From: CALBPI01 sp039814545
GTDB lineage: Bacteria; Pseudomonadota; Gammaproteobacteria; Steroidobacterales; Woeseiaceae
NCBI GenBank assembly: GCA_039814545.1
Contig: JBCCBB010000018.1
Span: 1-37,085, forward strand
Reading direction: 5' to 3'
DNA length: 37,085 bases
Shown here: positions 1 through 7,268 of the stretch, piece by piece
Layout: every line of letters starts with the position of its first letter
How positions within the stretch are numbered: position 1 is the stretch's first letter
Made by a program: the position numbers and the translations under genes
The notes under the pieces: generated by a model
Database searches by the model: none
Seen by the model: only the letters and a program-made list of their open reading frames with translations
What the model was told of the DNA's origin: nothing

Positions 1-233
1 CACACGTTGAGCACGTGCGCTTCGCCGGCCGCCACGGACAAGATGCCGTAGCCCCGCAATTCGCCAGCCTGCTCGATGACGAGACACAGGTAACCCGCCA
101 GCAGGCAATCGCGGAAAATACCCGTCGACCAGGGGTAGTCGTAGCTCTGCTGCTCGATGCGCGCCACGGCCTCAAGGTCTTCATGGTTCATGGGCCGAAC
201 CGAGGGGACCAGAACGTCGCTGGCCGCACTCAC
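1..233 (-). CDS. rimI: Ribosomal protein S18-alanine N-acetyltransferase, N-terminal part (cut by window edge)
   Basis: GNAT-family acetyltransferase, which in this family acetylates the N-terminal alanine of ribosomal protein S18. Only about 77 N-terminal residues are inside the window; the acetyl-CoA loop lies beyond position 1. Seen: a region reading VARIEQQSYDYPWS, then FRDCLLAGY and GYGILSVAAGEAHVLNV, which follows the usual RimI N-terminal pattern (ieq..ypyPWs..f.dcl.agy). The GTG start at 233-231 overlaps the TGA of the upstream uracil-DNA glycosylase (GTGA), so the two are probably translationally coupled. A later ATG (MNHEDL) is a possible alternative start. The pairing with a uracil-DNA glycosylase gene supports RimI rather than another GNAT enzyme. 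Confidence 0.8.
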   Translation of the reverse strand, partial: MSAASDVLVPSVRPMNHEDLEAVARIEQQSYDYPWSTGIFRDCLLAGYLCLVIEQAGELRGYGILSVAAGEAHVLNV

Positions 234-997
234 GATGCAGACGCCAACAGCGCGCGCACGCGCTTCAGGTCCTCCCAGGCGCGCGCCTTTTGCGCAGGTT
301 CTCGCAACAGGTAGGCCGGGTGATAGGTCACGACGAGCGGTACGTCGCGATCGGGCAAGTGGTGGGTCTTGCCGCGCATGCGACCCAGTGGCATATCAAC
401 CTGCAGCAGGCGTTGCGCAGCGATGCGGCCCACGGCGATCACGACGTCAGGCGCCACGGCTGTGAGCTGTTGTTCGAGGTAGTCATTGCAAGCGGTGACC
501 TCATCGACACGCGGATCGCGATTACCCGGTGGTCGACACTTGATCGTGTTGGCGATGAATACAGTGTCACGGTCGCAGCCGATCGCGCGCAACATCGCGT
601 CCAGCATGTGTCCAGCACGCCCCACAAACGGCTCACCCGTGCGGTCCTCCTCAGCCCCCGGCGCTTCGCCAATCACCATGAGACGCGCGTCGCGCGGGCC
701 GACGCCAAAAACAGACTGCGTGCGCGTCTCGTGCAAACGACACTGCGTGCAACGCGCGACAGCCTGGCGCAATGCCTGCCACCGCAGATCTCCGTCGGCC
801 GCTGCAGGCTTAAGCGCAGACGAGGTGGGTTCCGTCGTCACCCCTGCTTCAGCAACGGGCGCAGCGGGTTCTGGCGTCACCGCGACGGGCGCGGCAGCCT
901 CACGCGACACCAGGACATCGATGCCCATGGCCTCGAGATAAGCGCGTTGCTGTGCCGAAAAACCCTGCTCAGCCACGATCCGCGGACTCCGTGTCAT
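230..997 (-). CDS. Uracil-DNA glycosylase, family 4 (iron-sulfur type)
   Basis: Removes uracil from DNA in base-excision repair. With the start at 997 the protein has 255 residues. Residues 1-70 are a poorly conserved Ala/Pro/Glu-rich stretch; the catalytic domain runs from about 71 to the end. Seen: GEAPG at 110-114 followed by EEDRTGEPFVGRAG, TYHPAYLLR at 224-232, and four cysteines (83, 86, 154, 170) placed as the [4Fe-4S] ligands of family 4 enzymes. The ATG at 997 (MTRSPR) is preferred to one at 1024, which adds a DNA-repeat-encoded RIRIRT segment and deepens the overlap with pssA (stop at 969-971). Third gene of the minus-strand operon psd-like/pssA/udg/rimI. Confidence 0.9.
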   Translation of the reverse strand: MTRSPRIVAEQGFSAQQRAYLEAMGIDVLVSREAAAPVAVTPEPAAPVAEAGVTTEPTSSALKPAAADGDLRWQALRQAVARCTQCRLHETRTQSVFGVGPRDARLMVIGEAPGAEEDRTGEPFVGRAGHMLDAMLRAIGCDRDTVFIANTIKCRPPGNRDPRVDEVTACNDYLEQQLTAVAPDVVIAVGRIAAQRLLQVDMPLGRMRGKTHHLPDRDVPLVVTYHPAYLLREPAQKARAWEDLKRVRALLASAS

Positions 998-1814
998 TGT
1001 CCGTATCCGTATCCGTGGCGGCATCGTGCGCTTCGTCGTGCGCCTCCTCGTCGTCGTCGAGCGTGGCGAGACGACTCGGGCGCCGCGCCATCCACCAGGT
1101 TAGCGGGCCCGAGAGGCCGTACACGAGGAACAACAGGAACAGGACCAGCGGCGGCTCGATAGAGATGAGCGCGATGATGAGTGGCACGAGCAACAGCGAC
1201 GCAAACGACACCTTTCGACCCAGGTTGATCGTCTTGAAGCTGTAGTAGTGCAGGTTGCTGACCATCGCCGCGCCTGCCGCGGCGGTAATTACGAAACCGG
1301 ACACGAGTCCGCCAAAACCGCTCAAGCCGTAATCGGCACTGAGCCAGACAAACGCCGCAACCAACGCCGCCGCCGACGGGCTCGGCAAACCCTGGAACCA
1401 GGCTTTGCCGAGTTTTGAGGGCACGGCATTGAAGCGCGCCAGCCGCAGGGCCGCGCACACAGCAAACAGAAAAGCGACAAGCCAGCCGATACGGCCCCAG
1501 GCGACCGAATACTCAGCAAGTCGCGCGACACCCCATTGGTAGACCACCACGGCCGGCGCGAGGCCAAAGCTGACCATATCGGAGAGGCTGTCGTACTCCT
1601 TACCGAAGGTCGACTGGGTGCTCGTCATGCGCGCCACGCGACCGTCGGCGCCGTCCATAACCATGGCCACGAACACCGCGATTCCCGCGCGCACGAAGTT
1701 CCCGTCGATCGCCGCGACGATCGCGTAGAAACCCGCAAACAATGCAAGCGTTGTCAGCAAGTTGGGCAGCAGGTAAATCCCGCGCCCCCGATGGCGCTCA
1801 TTGCGGTCCGTCAT
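969..1814 (-). CDS. pssA: CDP-diacylglycerol--serine O-phosphatidyltransferase
   Basis: Integral membrane enzyme making phosphatidylserine from CDP-diacylglycerol and serine. 281 residues from the ATG at 1814; the reading frame extends further upstream, but that part is low-complexity and overlaps the preceding gene. The CDP-alcohol phosphotransferase motif is intact: D54, D57-G58, A61-R62, G71, D75 and D79 follow the D..DG..AR........G...D...D pattern. Several hydrophobic segments follow. The C-terminus is an acidic, low-complexity tail rich in Asp, Glu and Ala, encoded partly by short tandem DNA repeats near 1003-1015. Downstream of a decarboxylase-like gene, the expected partner, although that partner looks catalytically defective (see its entry). 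Confidence 0.9.
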   Translation of the reverse strand: MTDRNERHRGRGIYLLPNLLTTLALFAGFYAIVAAIDGNFVRAGIAVFVAMVMDGADGRVARMTSTQSTFGKEYDSLSDMVSFGLAPAVVVYQWGVARLAEYSVAWGRIGWLVAFLFAVCAALRLARFNAVPSKLGKAWFQGLPSPSAAALVAAFVWLSADYGLSGFGGLVSGFVITAAAGAAMVSNLHYYSFKTINLGRKVSFASLLLVPLIIALISIEPPLVLFLLFLVYGLSGPLTWWMARRPSRLATLDDDEEAHDEAHDAATDTDTDNDTESADRG

Positions 1815-1875
1815 GGGCAAAGTGTGCCACGAAGCGCGGCCACGCGGCGACCGACGCCGCCCGGCTTGCGCTGCA

Positions 1876-2520
1876 TCAGGCCGGGTCCGCCGACACCTCG
1901 TTGTCGCGGCGCAACTCGGCCAGCTCCGTGACCGAGGCCACGACGCTGTCGCCAGCTTCGACACGCACGAGAACGTCGGCCGGCAGGTAGAGCTCGCAGC
2001 GCCGCGCCAGCCTCAGGAAGGCCGCGCGGTGACCATGACCGATCCGCTCGCCGTAACGCCGGAACGCACTGGGCACACCGAGCCAGCCACCGCCCGAAAA
2101 CGCGACCACCACATCGTCACCACCATCGCCCCGGATCCAGAGGCCGCCACGCCCCGTCATCTTCGAGCCCTCACGCGCATTGTCGCGCGGGTCAAGGATC
2201 TTGCCCTCGAGCGGTGCCCGCATGGTGTAGGCGCCCATCGGGTCCACACGGATGATGATGCGCATGGACTCACGTTCGAGCAGCCCGGAACGACAGCGGC
2301 TGATATCAAGCACCTTGCCATCAACGGGCGCCAGCACACCCAGCGGCAGCATGGGAATGTCACGTTGCGGGTCCTGAAACAGGGCCAGCAGCAGCCCCAT
2401 GGGGATCAGCATCGTGAGCGCCCAGGCGGGCCCCGCGAATTTGGCCAGCAGTAACGCGATGGCGGCGCAGGCGGTAAAGGGCCAGAAGCCCTCAGCGGCA
2501 AAGGCGGAATGACGTCGCAT
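1876..2520 (-). CDS. Phosphatidylserine decarboxylase-like protein lacking the pyruvoyl-forming serine
   Basis: Homologue of the short phosphatidylserine decarboxylases, which self-cleave at a Gly-Ser bond to create a pyruvoyl cofactor. 214 residues, with hydrophobic N-terminal segments (about 12-48) and the family core APVDGKV at 64-70 keeping the Asp. Three family signatures are altered. The Gly-Ser site before the family's R.D.YLP reads LARRCELYLP (171-180), so Gly is Ala-172 and Ser is Arg-173. The histidine of the family H.NRAP motif is Tyr-98 (YTMRAP). The ENER-type segment is absent. By family knowledge it should not autoprocess or decarboxylate by the usual mechanism. The position directly upstream of pssA still links it to phosphatidylserine metabolism. 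It has no frameshift, so it looks maintained rather than decaying. Confidence 0.8.
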   Translation of the reverse strand: MRRHSAFAAEGFWPFTACAAIALLLAKFAGPAWALTMLIPMGLLLALFQDPQRDIPMLPLGVLAPVDGKVLDISRCRSGLLERESMRIIIRVDPMGAYTMRAPLEGKILDPRDNAREGSKMTGRGGLWIRGDGGDDVVVAFSGGGWLGVPSAFRRYGERIGHGHRAAFLRLARRCELYLPADVLVRVEAGDSVVASVTELAELRRDNEVSADPA

Positions 2521-2526
2521 GCGCGC

Positions 2527-2532
2527 AGTCTA
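2527..2532 (-). promoter_or_regulatory. Predicted -10 element of the psd-like/pssA/udg/rimI operon
   Basis: TAGACT on the minus strand ends six bases before the ATG at 2520, with no Shine-Dalgarno sequence between them. A start point about seven bases downstream would fall on the start codon, giving a leaderless transcript. No convincing -35 was found. Confidence 0.35.
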
Positions 2533-2568
2533 ACCGCTTCGGGCCATGCGGTGACCCCTGCAGATCGT

Positions 2569-2574
2569 TACAAT
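2569..2574 (+). promoter_or_regulatory. Predicted -10 element of proS
   Basis: TACAAT lies 31 bases before the proS ATG in the 84-base divergent gap shared with the psd-like gene. It would give a leader of about 24 bases. The -35 region is weak. Confidence 0.4.
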
Positions 2575-2604
2575 GCGCGATCGTTTCACCGCCGGTCAGG
2601 CCCG

Positions 2605-4299
2605 ATGAAAGTCAGCGCCCTCAATCTCAAGACGCTCAAAGAAACTCCGGCCGAGGCCGAGGTGGTCAGCCACCAGCTCATGCTGCGCACGGGGATGATC
2701 CGGCGCCTGACGTCGGGCATTTTCACCTGGATGCCGATCGGCCTGCGCGTCGTGCGTAAGGTCGAGGCCATCGTGCGCGAGGAAATGAATGCGATCGGCG
2801 CGCTCGAGTTGCTGATGCCCGCCGTGCAACCCGCCGAGCTGTGGCGAGAATCGGGTCGCTGGGACCAGTACGGCCCGCTGCTGCTGCGCATGCAGGACCG
2901 GCATGACCGCGACTACTGCGTGGGTCCGACGCACGAAGAGGTGATTACGGATGTAGCACGCCGTGAGCTGCGCTCCTACCGCGACTTGCCCATCAGCTAC
3001 TACCAAATCCAGACCAAGTTCCGCGACGAGATTCGCCCGCGCTTCGGTGTGATGCGCTCGCGCGAATTCATCATGAAAGACGCCTACTCGTTCGGGCGCA
3101 ACGCGGAAGAACTGGCGGCCAGCTACGACGCCATGGCCGAGGCTTACACGCGAGCGTTTGAACGCATGGGGCTCACGTTCCGCAAGGTCGACGCCGATTC
3201 GGGCGAAATCGGCGGCAGCCGCTCGCAGGAATTCCATGTGCTCGCGGACTCGGGTGAGGACGCCATCGCGTTCTGCCCCGCCGATGACTACGCCGCCAAT
3301 GTCGAAATGACGCCGGCGCCCGCGGCAGCGGATTGCCCCGCGGCGACCGCCGAACTTGCGCGCGTGGACACACCGGGCGCTAAGACGATCGAAGACGTTT
3401 GCAAGGCACTCGACGTCACTGCAGACCGCATTGTGAAGACGCTGATCGTGGCCGGCGACGAAGGCCCCATCGCCTTCGCGCTGCGCGGCGATCATGAGCT
3501 CAACGCGGTTAAGGCCGCGAAGCTGCCCGACGTCGCCACGCCGCTGACCATGGCCGAGCCGGCCGAGATTGTGAATGCCACGGGCGCACCACCGGGCTCC
3601 GTTGGCCCTGTCGGTCTCGAGATCCCGCTATTCGTCGACCACGCGGCCGCCGAACTTGCGGACTTCGTTTGCGGCGCCAACGACAAAGGCGTGCACCTGA
3701 CGGGCGTGAACTGGGGTCGCGACCTCCCCGCGCCCGAATCCGTGGATTTGCGCAACGTCGTCGCGGGCGATCCGTCGCCCACGGGCGCCGGGGCGCTCGA
3801 TATCGCGCGCGGCATCGAGGTGGGCCATATCTTCCAGCTCGGCACCAAATACTCGGACGCCATGGCCGCGACCGTGCAGGACGAAGACGGCTCAGCGCTG
3901 ACGGTCACTATGGGCTGTTACGGCATCGGGATCACGCGCATCGTGGCCGCGGCCATCGAGCAGAACCACGACGACGCAGGCATCATCTGGCCTGAGCCGC
4001 TGGCGCCCTGGACAGTCGTTCTTGTGCCGATCAACGCGCACAAGAGCGACGCTGTACGCGAGGCCGCCGATGCGCTCTACGCGGACCTGCTCGCAGCCGG
4101 TGTGGAAGTGCTCTATGACGACCGCGATGCGCGCCCGGGCGCCAAGTTCGCCGACGCCGAGCTGCTGGGCATTCCGCACCGCATCACGATTGGCGACCGC
4201 GGGCTGGCAACGGGCGATTTCGAGTACCGCTACCGCCGTGCCGACAGCGCAGAGATGCTGAAGCGTGACGACGTTCTCAGGCGCGTCGGCACCGCGTGA
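2605..4299 (+). CDS. proS: Proline--tRNA ligase, bacterial type with editing insertion
   Basis: Cytoplasmic class II aminoacyl-tRNA synthetase that charges tRNA-Pro. 564 residues from the ATG at 2605 (MKVSALNLKTLKET), close to the roughly 570 usual for the bacterial form; the upstream in-frame ATG at 2509 would add sequence reading into the opposite gene. Seen: RLTSGIFTWMPIGLRVVRK near the start, VGPTHEEVITD and KFRDEIRPRFGVMRSREFIMKDAYSF (motif 2), the long insertion domain from about residue 220 to 400 containing DRIVKTLIV and the GxxPGSVGPVGL segment, motif 3 (TMGCYGIGITRI), and a C-terminal anticodon-binding domain. Transcribed divergently from the phospholipid operon; the lytic transglycosylase follows 14 bases after its stop. 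Confidence 0.97.
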   Translation: MKVSALNLKTLKETPAEAEVVSHQLMLRTGMIRRLTSGIFTWMPIGLRVVRKVEAIVREEMNAIGALELLMPAVQPAELWRESGRWDQYGPLLLRMQDRHDRDYCVGPTHEEVITDVARRELRSYRDLPISYYQIQTKFRDEIRPRFGVMRSREFIMKDAYSFGRNAEELAASYDAMAEAYTRAFERMGLTFRKVDADSGEIGGSRSQEFHVLADSGEDAIAFCPADDYAANVEMTPAPAAADCPAATAELARVDTPGAKTIEDVCKALDVTADRIVKTLIVAGDEGPIAFALRGDHELNAVKAAKLPDVATPLTMAEPAEIVNATGAPPGSVGPVGLEIPLFVDHAAAELADFVCGANDKGVHLTGVNWGRDLPAPESVDLRNVVAGDPSPTGAGALDIARGIEVGHIFQLGTKYSDAMAATVQDEDGSALTVTMGCYGIGITRIVAAAIEQNHDDAGIIWPEPLAPWTVVLVPINAHKSDAVREAADALYADLLAAGVEVLYDDRDARPGAKFADAELLGIPHRITIGDRGLATGDFEYRYRRADSAEMLKRDDVLRRVGTA

Positions 4300-4305
4300 C
4301 ATAAT
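4297..4305 (+). promoter_or_regulatory. Extended -10 promoter of the lytic transglycosylase gene
   Basis: TGACATAAT (TGN plus CATAAT) overlaps the proS stop codon. The -10 ends eight bases before the ATG at 4314 and no ribosome-binding site lies between, suggesting a leaderless or nearly leaderless transcript independent of proS. Confidence 0.45.
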
Positions 4306-4313
4306 CTCGGGGC

Positions 4314-4883
4314 ATGTGCCTCCGAGTCACACTGCTGTGCATGACGCTGTTGCTGGCCCCGGCAAGCCACGGCGCCAAACCCGCTGAGCCCGACCCGGCG
4401 CTTGCGGCGGCGCTGCGTGAGGCCGCGCTGAGCGCCGACACGTTCGACGACCGCTTCGACGCCGAAGTTTGGCTGAAGGACATGTCAACGCGCCTGGGGA
4501 GCCGCGTGCCCGACCCCGAGGAACGCATCCGCATCCTTCGTGGCGTGCACCGCGAGGCTCAGCGTGTGGACCTGCCGCCCGAACTTGTGCTCGCCGTCAT
4601 CGATATTGAGAGCAACTTCGACCACTACGCGATTTCCTACGCGGGCGCCCGCGGCCTCATGCAAGTCATGCCGTTCTGGCTCGACGAGATCGGCAGGCCC
4701 GACGACAGCCTTTTCGATATCGACACCAACCTGCGCATGGGCTGCACGATTCTGCGCCACTACTACGACCGCGAACGCGGCGACCTGCACCGGGCGTTGG
4801 CGCGCTACAACGGCAGCCTGGGCAGCCGCAAATACTCGTCGAAGGTTCTGGAGCGCTTGCGCACCCGTTGGCGCCGGCAGTAG
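4314..4883 (+). CDS. Small lytic murein transglycosylase (SLT domain), exported
   Basis: Predicted periplasmic peptidoglycan lytic transglycosylase. 189 residues: a signal peptide at about 1-20 (MCLRVTLLCMTLLLAPASHG), a short helical linker, and one SLT domain from about 75 to 180. The catalytic glutamate is E99 in VIDIESNFD, followed by the family's GARGLMQVMPF (112-121), NLRMGC and ALARYNGS, the last being the usual A.YN.G segment. There is no LysM or other binding module. It has its own extended -10 promoter and faces the acylphosphatase gene tail to tail, six bases apart. Closest in architecture to small stand-alone Slt homologues; the exact E. coli counterpart is not clear. Confidence 0.88.
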   Translation: MCLRVTLLCMTLLLAPASHGAKPAEPDPALAAALREAALSADTFDDRFDAEVWLKDMSTRLGSRVPDPEERIRILRGVHREAQRVDLPPELVLAVIDIESNFDHYAISYAGARGLMQVMPFWLDEIGRPDDSLFDIDTNLRMGCTILRHYYDRERGDLHRALARYNGSLGSRKYSSKVLERLRTRWRRQ

Positions 4884-4888
4884 GCGCC
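4870..4888. terminator. Inverted repeat between convergent stop codons
   Basis: GGCGCC at 4870-4875 and again at 4883-4888 form a six-base stem with a seven-base loop spanning the stop of the transglycosylase gene and ending two bases before the acylphosphatase stop. There is no T-run on either strand, so it is not a classical intrinsic terminator; it may protect both 3' ends. Confidence 0.3.
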
Positions 4889-4889
4889 G

Positions 4890-5171
4890 CTAGCGGTTGC
4901 CCGTCGTGAAACCCGCGGGCAGCTCGGGCAAGGTCACCTCTTCCGCGGTGATCGCCTCAACCCAGCTCAATGGCGAGCCCTGCCAGAGCCAGGACTCCAG
5001 CTCAGTGATTTTTTCGGGCTCACCAACGGCGAGCACTTCAACGCGACCGTCGCGCAAATTGATCGCATGACCGCGCAGGCCCAGCGACTGGGCCACGTCA
5101 CGCGTACTCGCACGAAAGAACACACCCTGAACCTTGCCGGCCAGGTGAAAGCGGCGTGCGATGGTGGACAC
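4890..5171 (-). CDS. Acylphosphatase
   Basis: Small cytoplasmic enzyme hydrolysing acyl phosphates. 93 residues from a GTG start at 5171 (MSTIARRFHLAGKVQGVFFR), the usual family length. The reading frame continues upstream but there it runs antisense through the lipoprotein gene's frame. Seen: the GKVQGVFFR signature with catalytic Arg-20, the substrate-binding Asn-38 in AINLRDG, and the typical DGRVEVLAVGE. It begins 16 bases after the stop of the DUF4398 lipoprotein gene and is probably cotranscribed with it. No functional link between the two is evident. Confidence 0.92.
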   Translation of the reverse strand: MSTIARRFHLAGKVQGVFFRASTRDVAQSLGLRGHAINLRDGRVEVLAVGEPEKITELESWLWQGSPLSWVEAITAEEVTLPELPAGFTTGNR

Positions 5172-5187
5172 GATACGGTCAGCGGCC

Positions 5188-5517
5188 CTACTTGATGGGA
5201 ACCGATGGTTCGCGATTGGGCTCGGTACGCTGGCGCTCGGAGGTTTCGCGCGCCTCGGTGGCCAGCTGCTTGGCCAGTCCCGCGTCGCGACGAGCCGCCG
5301 CATAGGCGCGACGCTCGAGATTGCTTTGGGCGCTCTTGAGCAGCAGCTTGGCTTCGACGTACTGCGTGGGCGCATGCTTGGCCGCATCCACTTCTTCGGC
5401 GGCCGCAATGGCCAGCCGCGCGTCAGACATCTCTTGGACAGGCGGTGACGCACTGGTGCAGGCGGCCAGAACGCCGACCGCGCAGAGACACAATAAGAAG
5501 CGGTGCACACGCATCAT
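5188..5517 (-). CDS. DUF4398 domain lipoprotein
   Basis: Small exported lipoprotein of unknown function. 109 residues: a signal peptide with lipobox LAAC (Cys-20), then an Ala/Lys/Glu-rich helical region of about 80 residues (DARLAIAAAEEVDAAKHAP, then EAKLLLKSAQSNLERR) matching the DUF4398 pattern, which resembles TPR-like helices of cell-envelope lipoproteins. The residue after Cys is Thr, so outer-membrane sorting is expected. The start is either the ATG at 5517 or the next codon, also ATG, at 5514. It sits upstream of the acylphosphatase gene and diverges from wrbA. Confidence 0.82.
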   Translation of the reverse strand: MMRVHRFLLCLCAVGVLAACTSASPPVQEMSDARLAIAAAEEVDAAKHAPTQYVEAKLLLKSAQSNLERRAYAAARRDAGLAKQLATEARETSERQRTEPNREPSVPIK

Positions 5518-5523
5518 CCCGAA

Positions 5524-5553
5524 ACGCTAGCAAGCGCCTGACTCAGCCGTCAA
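5524..5553 (-). promoter_or_regulatory. Predicted sigma70-type promoter of the DUF4398 lipoprotein gene
   Basis: Minus strand: TTGACG (5553-5548), an 18-base spacer, then TAGCGT (5529-5524). The -10 ends six bases before the ATG at 5517, again suggesting a leaderless transcript. The -35 is good and the -10 is weak. Confidence 0.4.
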
Positions 5554-5566
5554 GCCAGAGGGTGGC

Positions 5567-5595
5567 CTGCCAAGCGCCCGGCGAACTGGCATACT
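5567..5595 (+). promoter_or_regulatory. Extended -10 promoter of wrbA
   Basis: CTGCCA (5567-5572, four of six matches to the -35 consensus), a 17-base spacer, and CATACT (5590-5595) preceded by the TGG extension at 5587-5589. It predicts a leader of about 21 bases before the wrbA ATG. Confidence 0.5.
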
Positions 5596-5622
5596 GGCGC
5601 GCCCCGATTCAGGCACCGAGAC

Positions 5623-6219
5623 ATGCAGGACATTCTCGTTCTTTACTATTCGCTGCACGGCTCAACCGAGGCGCTGGCGCGCGAGGTCTGTCGTGGCATC
5701 GACGCAAGCGGCGTCGCGGAGGCGCGCTTGCGCACCGTCCCGGGCGTTTCCGCCAGGAGCGAGGCCTCGGAGCCCCCGGTCCCCGAGGACGGCCCACCTT
5801 ACGTCAGCCGCGACGACCTCGCGGAATGCGCGGGGTTGGTCCTTGGCAGTCCCACCCGGTTTGGCAACATGGCCGCGCCCGTCAAATACTTCCTTGACGG
5901 TACCAGCGGCGAGTGGCTTTCAGGCGCACTGTCCGGCAAGCCCTGCGGCGTGTTTACCTCGAGCAACTCCATGCACGGTGGCCAGGAATCCACACTCATC
6001 ACGATGGCCATCCCGCTGCTCCACCACGGCATGATCTGGTGTGGCGTGCCCTACAGCGAGAAAGCACTGTCGACGACGACGCGCGGCGGCACGCCATACG
6101 GCCCCACCCAGGTTGCGGGCGACGATGGCGCCGGCGTGCTTGACGCCGACGAAGCCGCCATCGCACACGCCTTTGGTGCGCGCATTGCCGATATCGCCCA
6201 CCGCCTCGCCCGTAGATGA
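5623..6219 (+). CDS. wrbA: NAD(P)H:quinone oxidoreductase, WrbA family flavoprotein
   Basis: Flavodoxin-fold FMN protein that reduces quinones by two electrons. 198 residues, the usual WrbA length. Seen: the FMN phosphate loop YYSLHGSTEALAR (8-20), GSPTRFGNMAAPVKYFLD in the middle, and SSNSMHGGQESTL, followed by HHGMIWCGVPYSE and a GGTPYGPTQVAGDDG segment, all typical of WrbA. It has its own promoter. The DUF2069 membrane-protein gene starts at its stop codon (ATGA overlap), a pairing I recognise from other gammaproteobacteria, so the two are cotranscribed. Confidence 0.93.
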   Translation: MQDILVLYYSLHGSTEALAREVCRGIDASGVAEARLRTVPGVSARSEASEPPVPEDGPPYVSRDDLAECAGLVLGSPTRFGNMAAPVKYFLDGTSGEWLSGALSGKPCGVFTSSNSMHGGQESTLITMAIPLLHHGMIWCGVPYSEKALSTTTRGGTPYGPTQVAGDDGAGVLDADEAAIAHAFGARIADIAHRLARR

Positions 6220-6575
6220 CCAAAACGCTCACAGCGCGACGACGCATCGGCCTCGGCGGCTGGTTGCTGCTGGCGCTCGTGACTCTGGCCTGGCTGTGGC
6301 AGGCGCGCGGCTCGTTGGCGTGGTGGGCCTGGCCTGTGGTGCTTGCGCCGTTCGTCGCGCTGTTGCCCGGCCTGCTGACACCGACCCGCAACGCCTGGCT
6401 GCTCGCGTTGCTCGCCACCATTGGTTACGCATCTGTGGGCTTCATGGACGCGATCGCGAACCCCGGCGCGGCCGAATTCGCCTATGTGCTCGCGGGCGTG
6501 AGCCTCGCGGCCTTCTTCGCCATTATCCCCGCGGTACGCACACTGCCCGCGCCACCGCGCGACGACGCCCCTTAG
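6216..6575 (+). CDS. DUF2069 integral membrane protein
   Basis: Uncharacterised inner-membrane protein of 119 residues. Four hydrophobic segments are visible, roughly at 13-29, 34-52, 60-76 and 84-105, separated by short loops; the N-terminus is basic (TKTLTARRR). The layout and the partnership with wrbA fit DUF2069. Its ATG overlaps the wrbA stop (ATGA), and its TAG lies three bases from the stop of hda on the opposite strand. No catalytic motif is visible; a function related to the neighbouring quinone reductase is conceivable but unsupported. Confidence 0.8.
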   Translation: MTKTLTARRRIGLGGWLLLALVTLAWLWQARGSLAWWAWPVVLAPFVALLPGLLTPTRNAWLLALLATIGYASVGFMDAIANPGAAEFAYVLAGVSLAAFFAIIPAVRTLPAPPRDDAP

Positions 6576-6578
6576 ACC

Positions 6579-7268
6579 TCAAACCCCTTCGGCGCGCAGT
6601 ACGTCGCGAACAAACGGCACCGTGAGCCGTCGGTTTGCGGCCAGTGAGCGGGCGTCGAGCAGCTGCAGCCAGTCGAACAGGACGGCAAGATCGCGCGGCA
6701 GACGCAGCGCCAGGTAGCGCGCAGTCTCCTCGGGCAGCCTTAGACCACGCGCTTCGGCGCGCATCTTGAGCGCCTCGAGCTGACCGGCGTCGTCGGGCGG
6801 CTGCAATCGAAACGATGACAAGGCACTGAGACGACTTTCGAGGTCGGCAAGCTCGAAGCCAGCATCGGCCGGTCGCGCGGGCGCACTGATGATGAGTCGC
6901 CCGCCTTGCGCGAACAGGCGTTCGTAGAGCACAAGCAGCGCGCGCTCCCAATTCGCGTCGCCGGCAATCGTCTCAATATCATCGAGACAGATGATCGCTT
7001 CGGCAGGCAAACCGTCGACGGCCGCGGCTGGCAAGCCCATGCGCAACGGCAGATACAGCGCATGACCGGCTGGTTGCGACGCAACCGTCGCCTGCAACAG
7101 ATGACTGCGGCCGCTGCCGCGTGCACCCGACAGCCAGACACCCGGTGCCACGGGCGCGTTGAGCGCGGCTACGACGCCACCATTGGGTCCAGCGTAGAAC
7201 GTGTCAAACCGCGCCTCGACGTCGAGACCGATGTCGAGAGGCAGCTGCCCCGTGGACTCAGGCGTCAT
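6579..7268 (-). CDS. hda: DnaA regulatory inactivator Hda (AAA+ protein)
   Basis: DnaA-paralogous AAA+ protein which, with the DNA-loaded beta clamp, stimulates ATP hydrolysis by DnaA after initiation. 229 residues from the ATG at 7268 (MTPESTGQLPLDIGL). Seen: the N-terminal QLPLDIGL, which fits the Hda clamp-binding motif; a Walker A-like loop GARGSGRSHLLQA carrying the R-S-H typical of Hda instead of the usual Lys; Walker B ICLDDIETI; the sensor region RLIISAPARP; and a C-terminal lid. It lacks a DnaA DNA-binding domain IV, as expected. The start overlaps the permease stop by 11 bases. Last gene of the DUF2066-led minus-strand operon. Confidence 0.93.
   Translation of the reverse strand: MTPESTGQLPLDIGLDVEARFDTFYAGPNGGVVAALNAPVAPGVWLSGARGSGRSHLLQATVASQPAGHALYLPLRMGLPAAAVDGLPAEAIICLDDIETIAGDANWERALLVLYERLFAQGGRLIISAPARPADAGFELADLESRLSALSSFRLQPPDDAGQLEALKMRAEARGLRLPEETARYLALRLPRDLAVLFDWLQLLDARSLAANRRLTVPFVRDVLRAEGV

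Noticed and set aside
290..1162. Plus-strand open frame of 290 codons opposite udg and pssA
   Set aside because: Arg/His-rich, low-complexity translation with no recognisable domain; the opposite strand encodes clear udg and pssA.
2596..3495. Minus-strand open frame of 299 codons opposite proS
   Set aside because: Shadow of the proS frame in GC-rich DNA; no domain, and proS is unmistakable on the plus strand.
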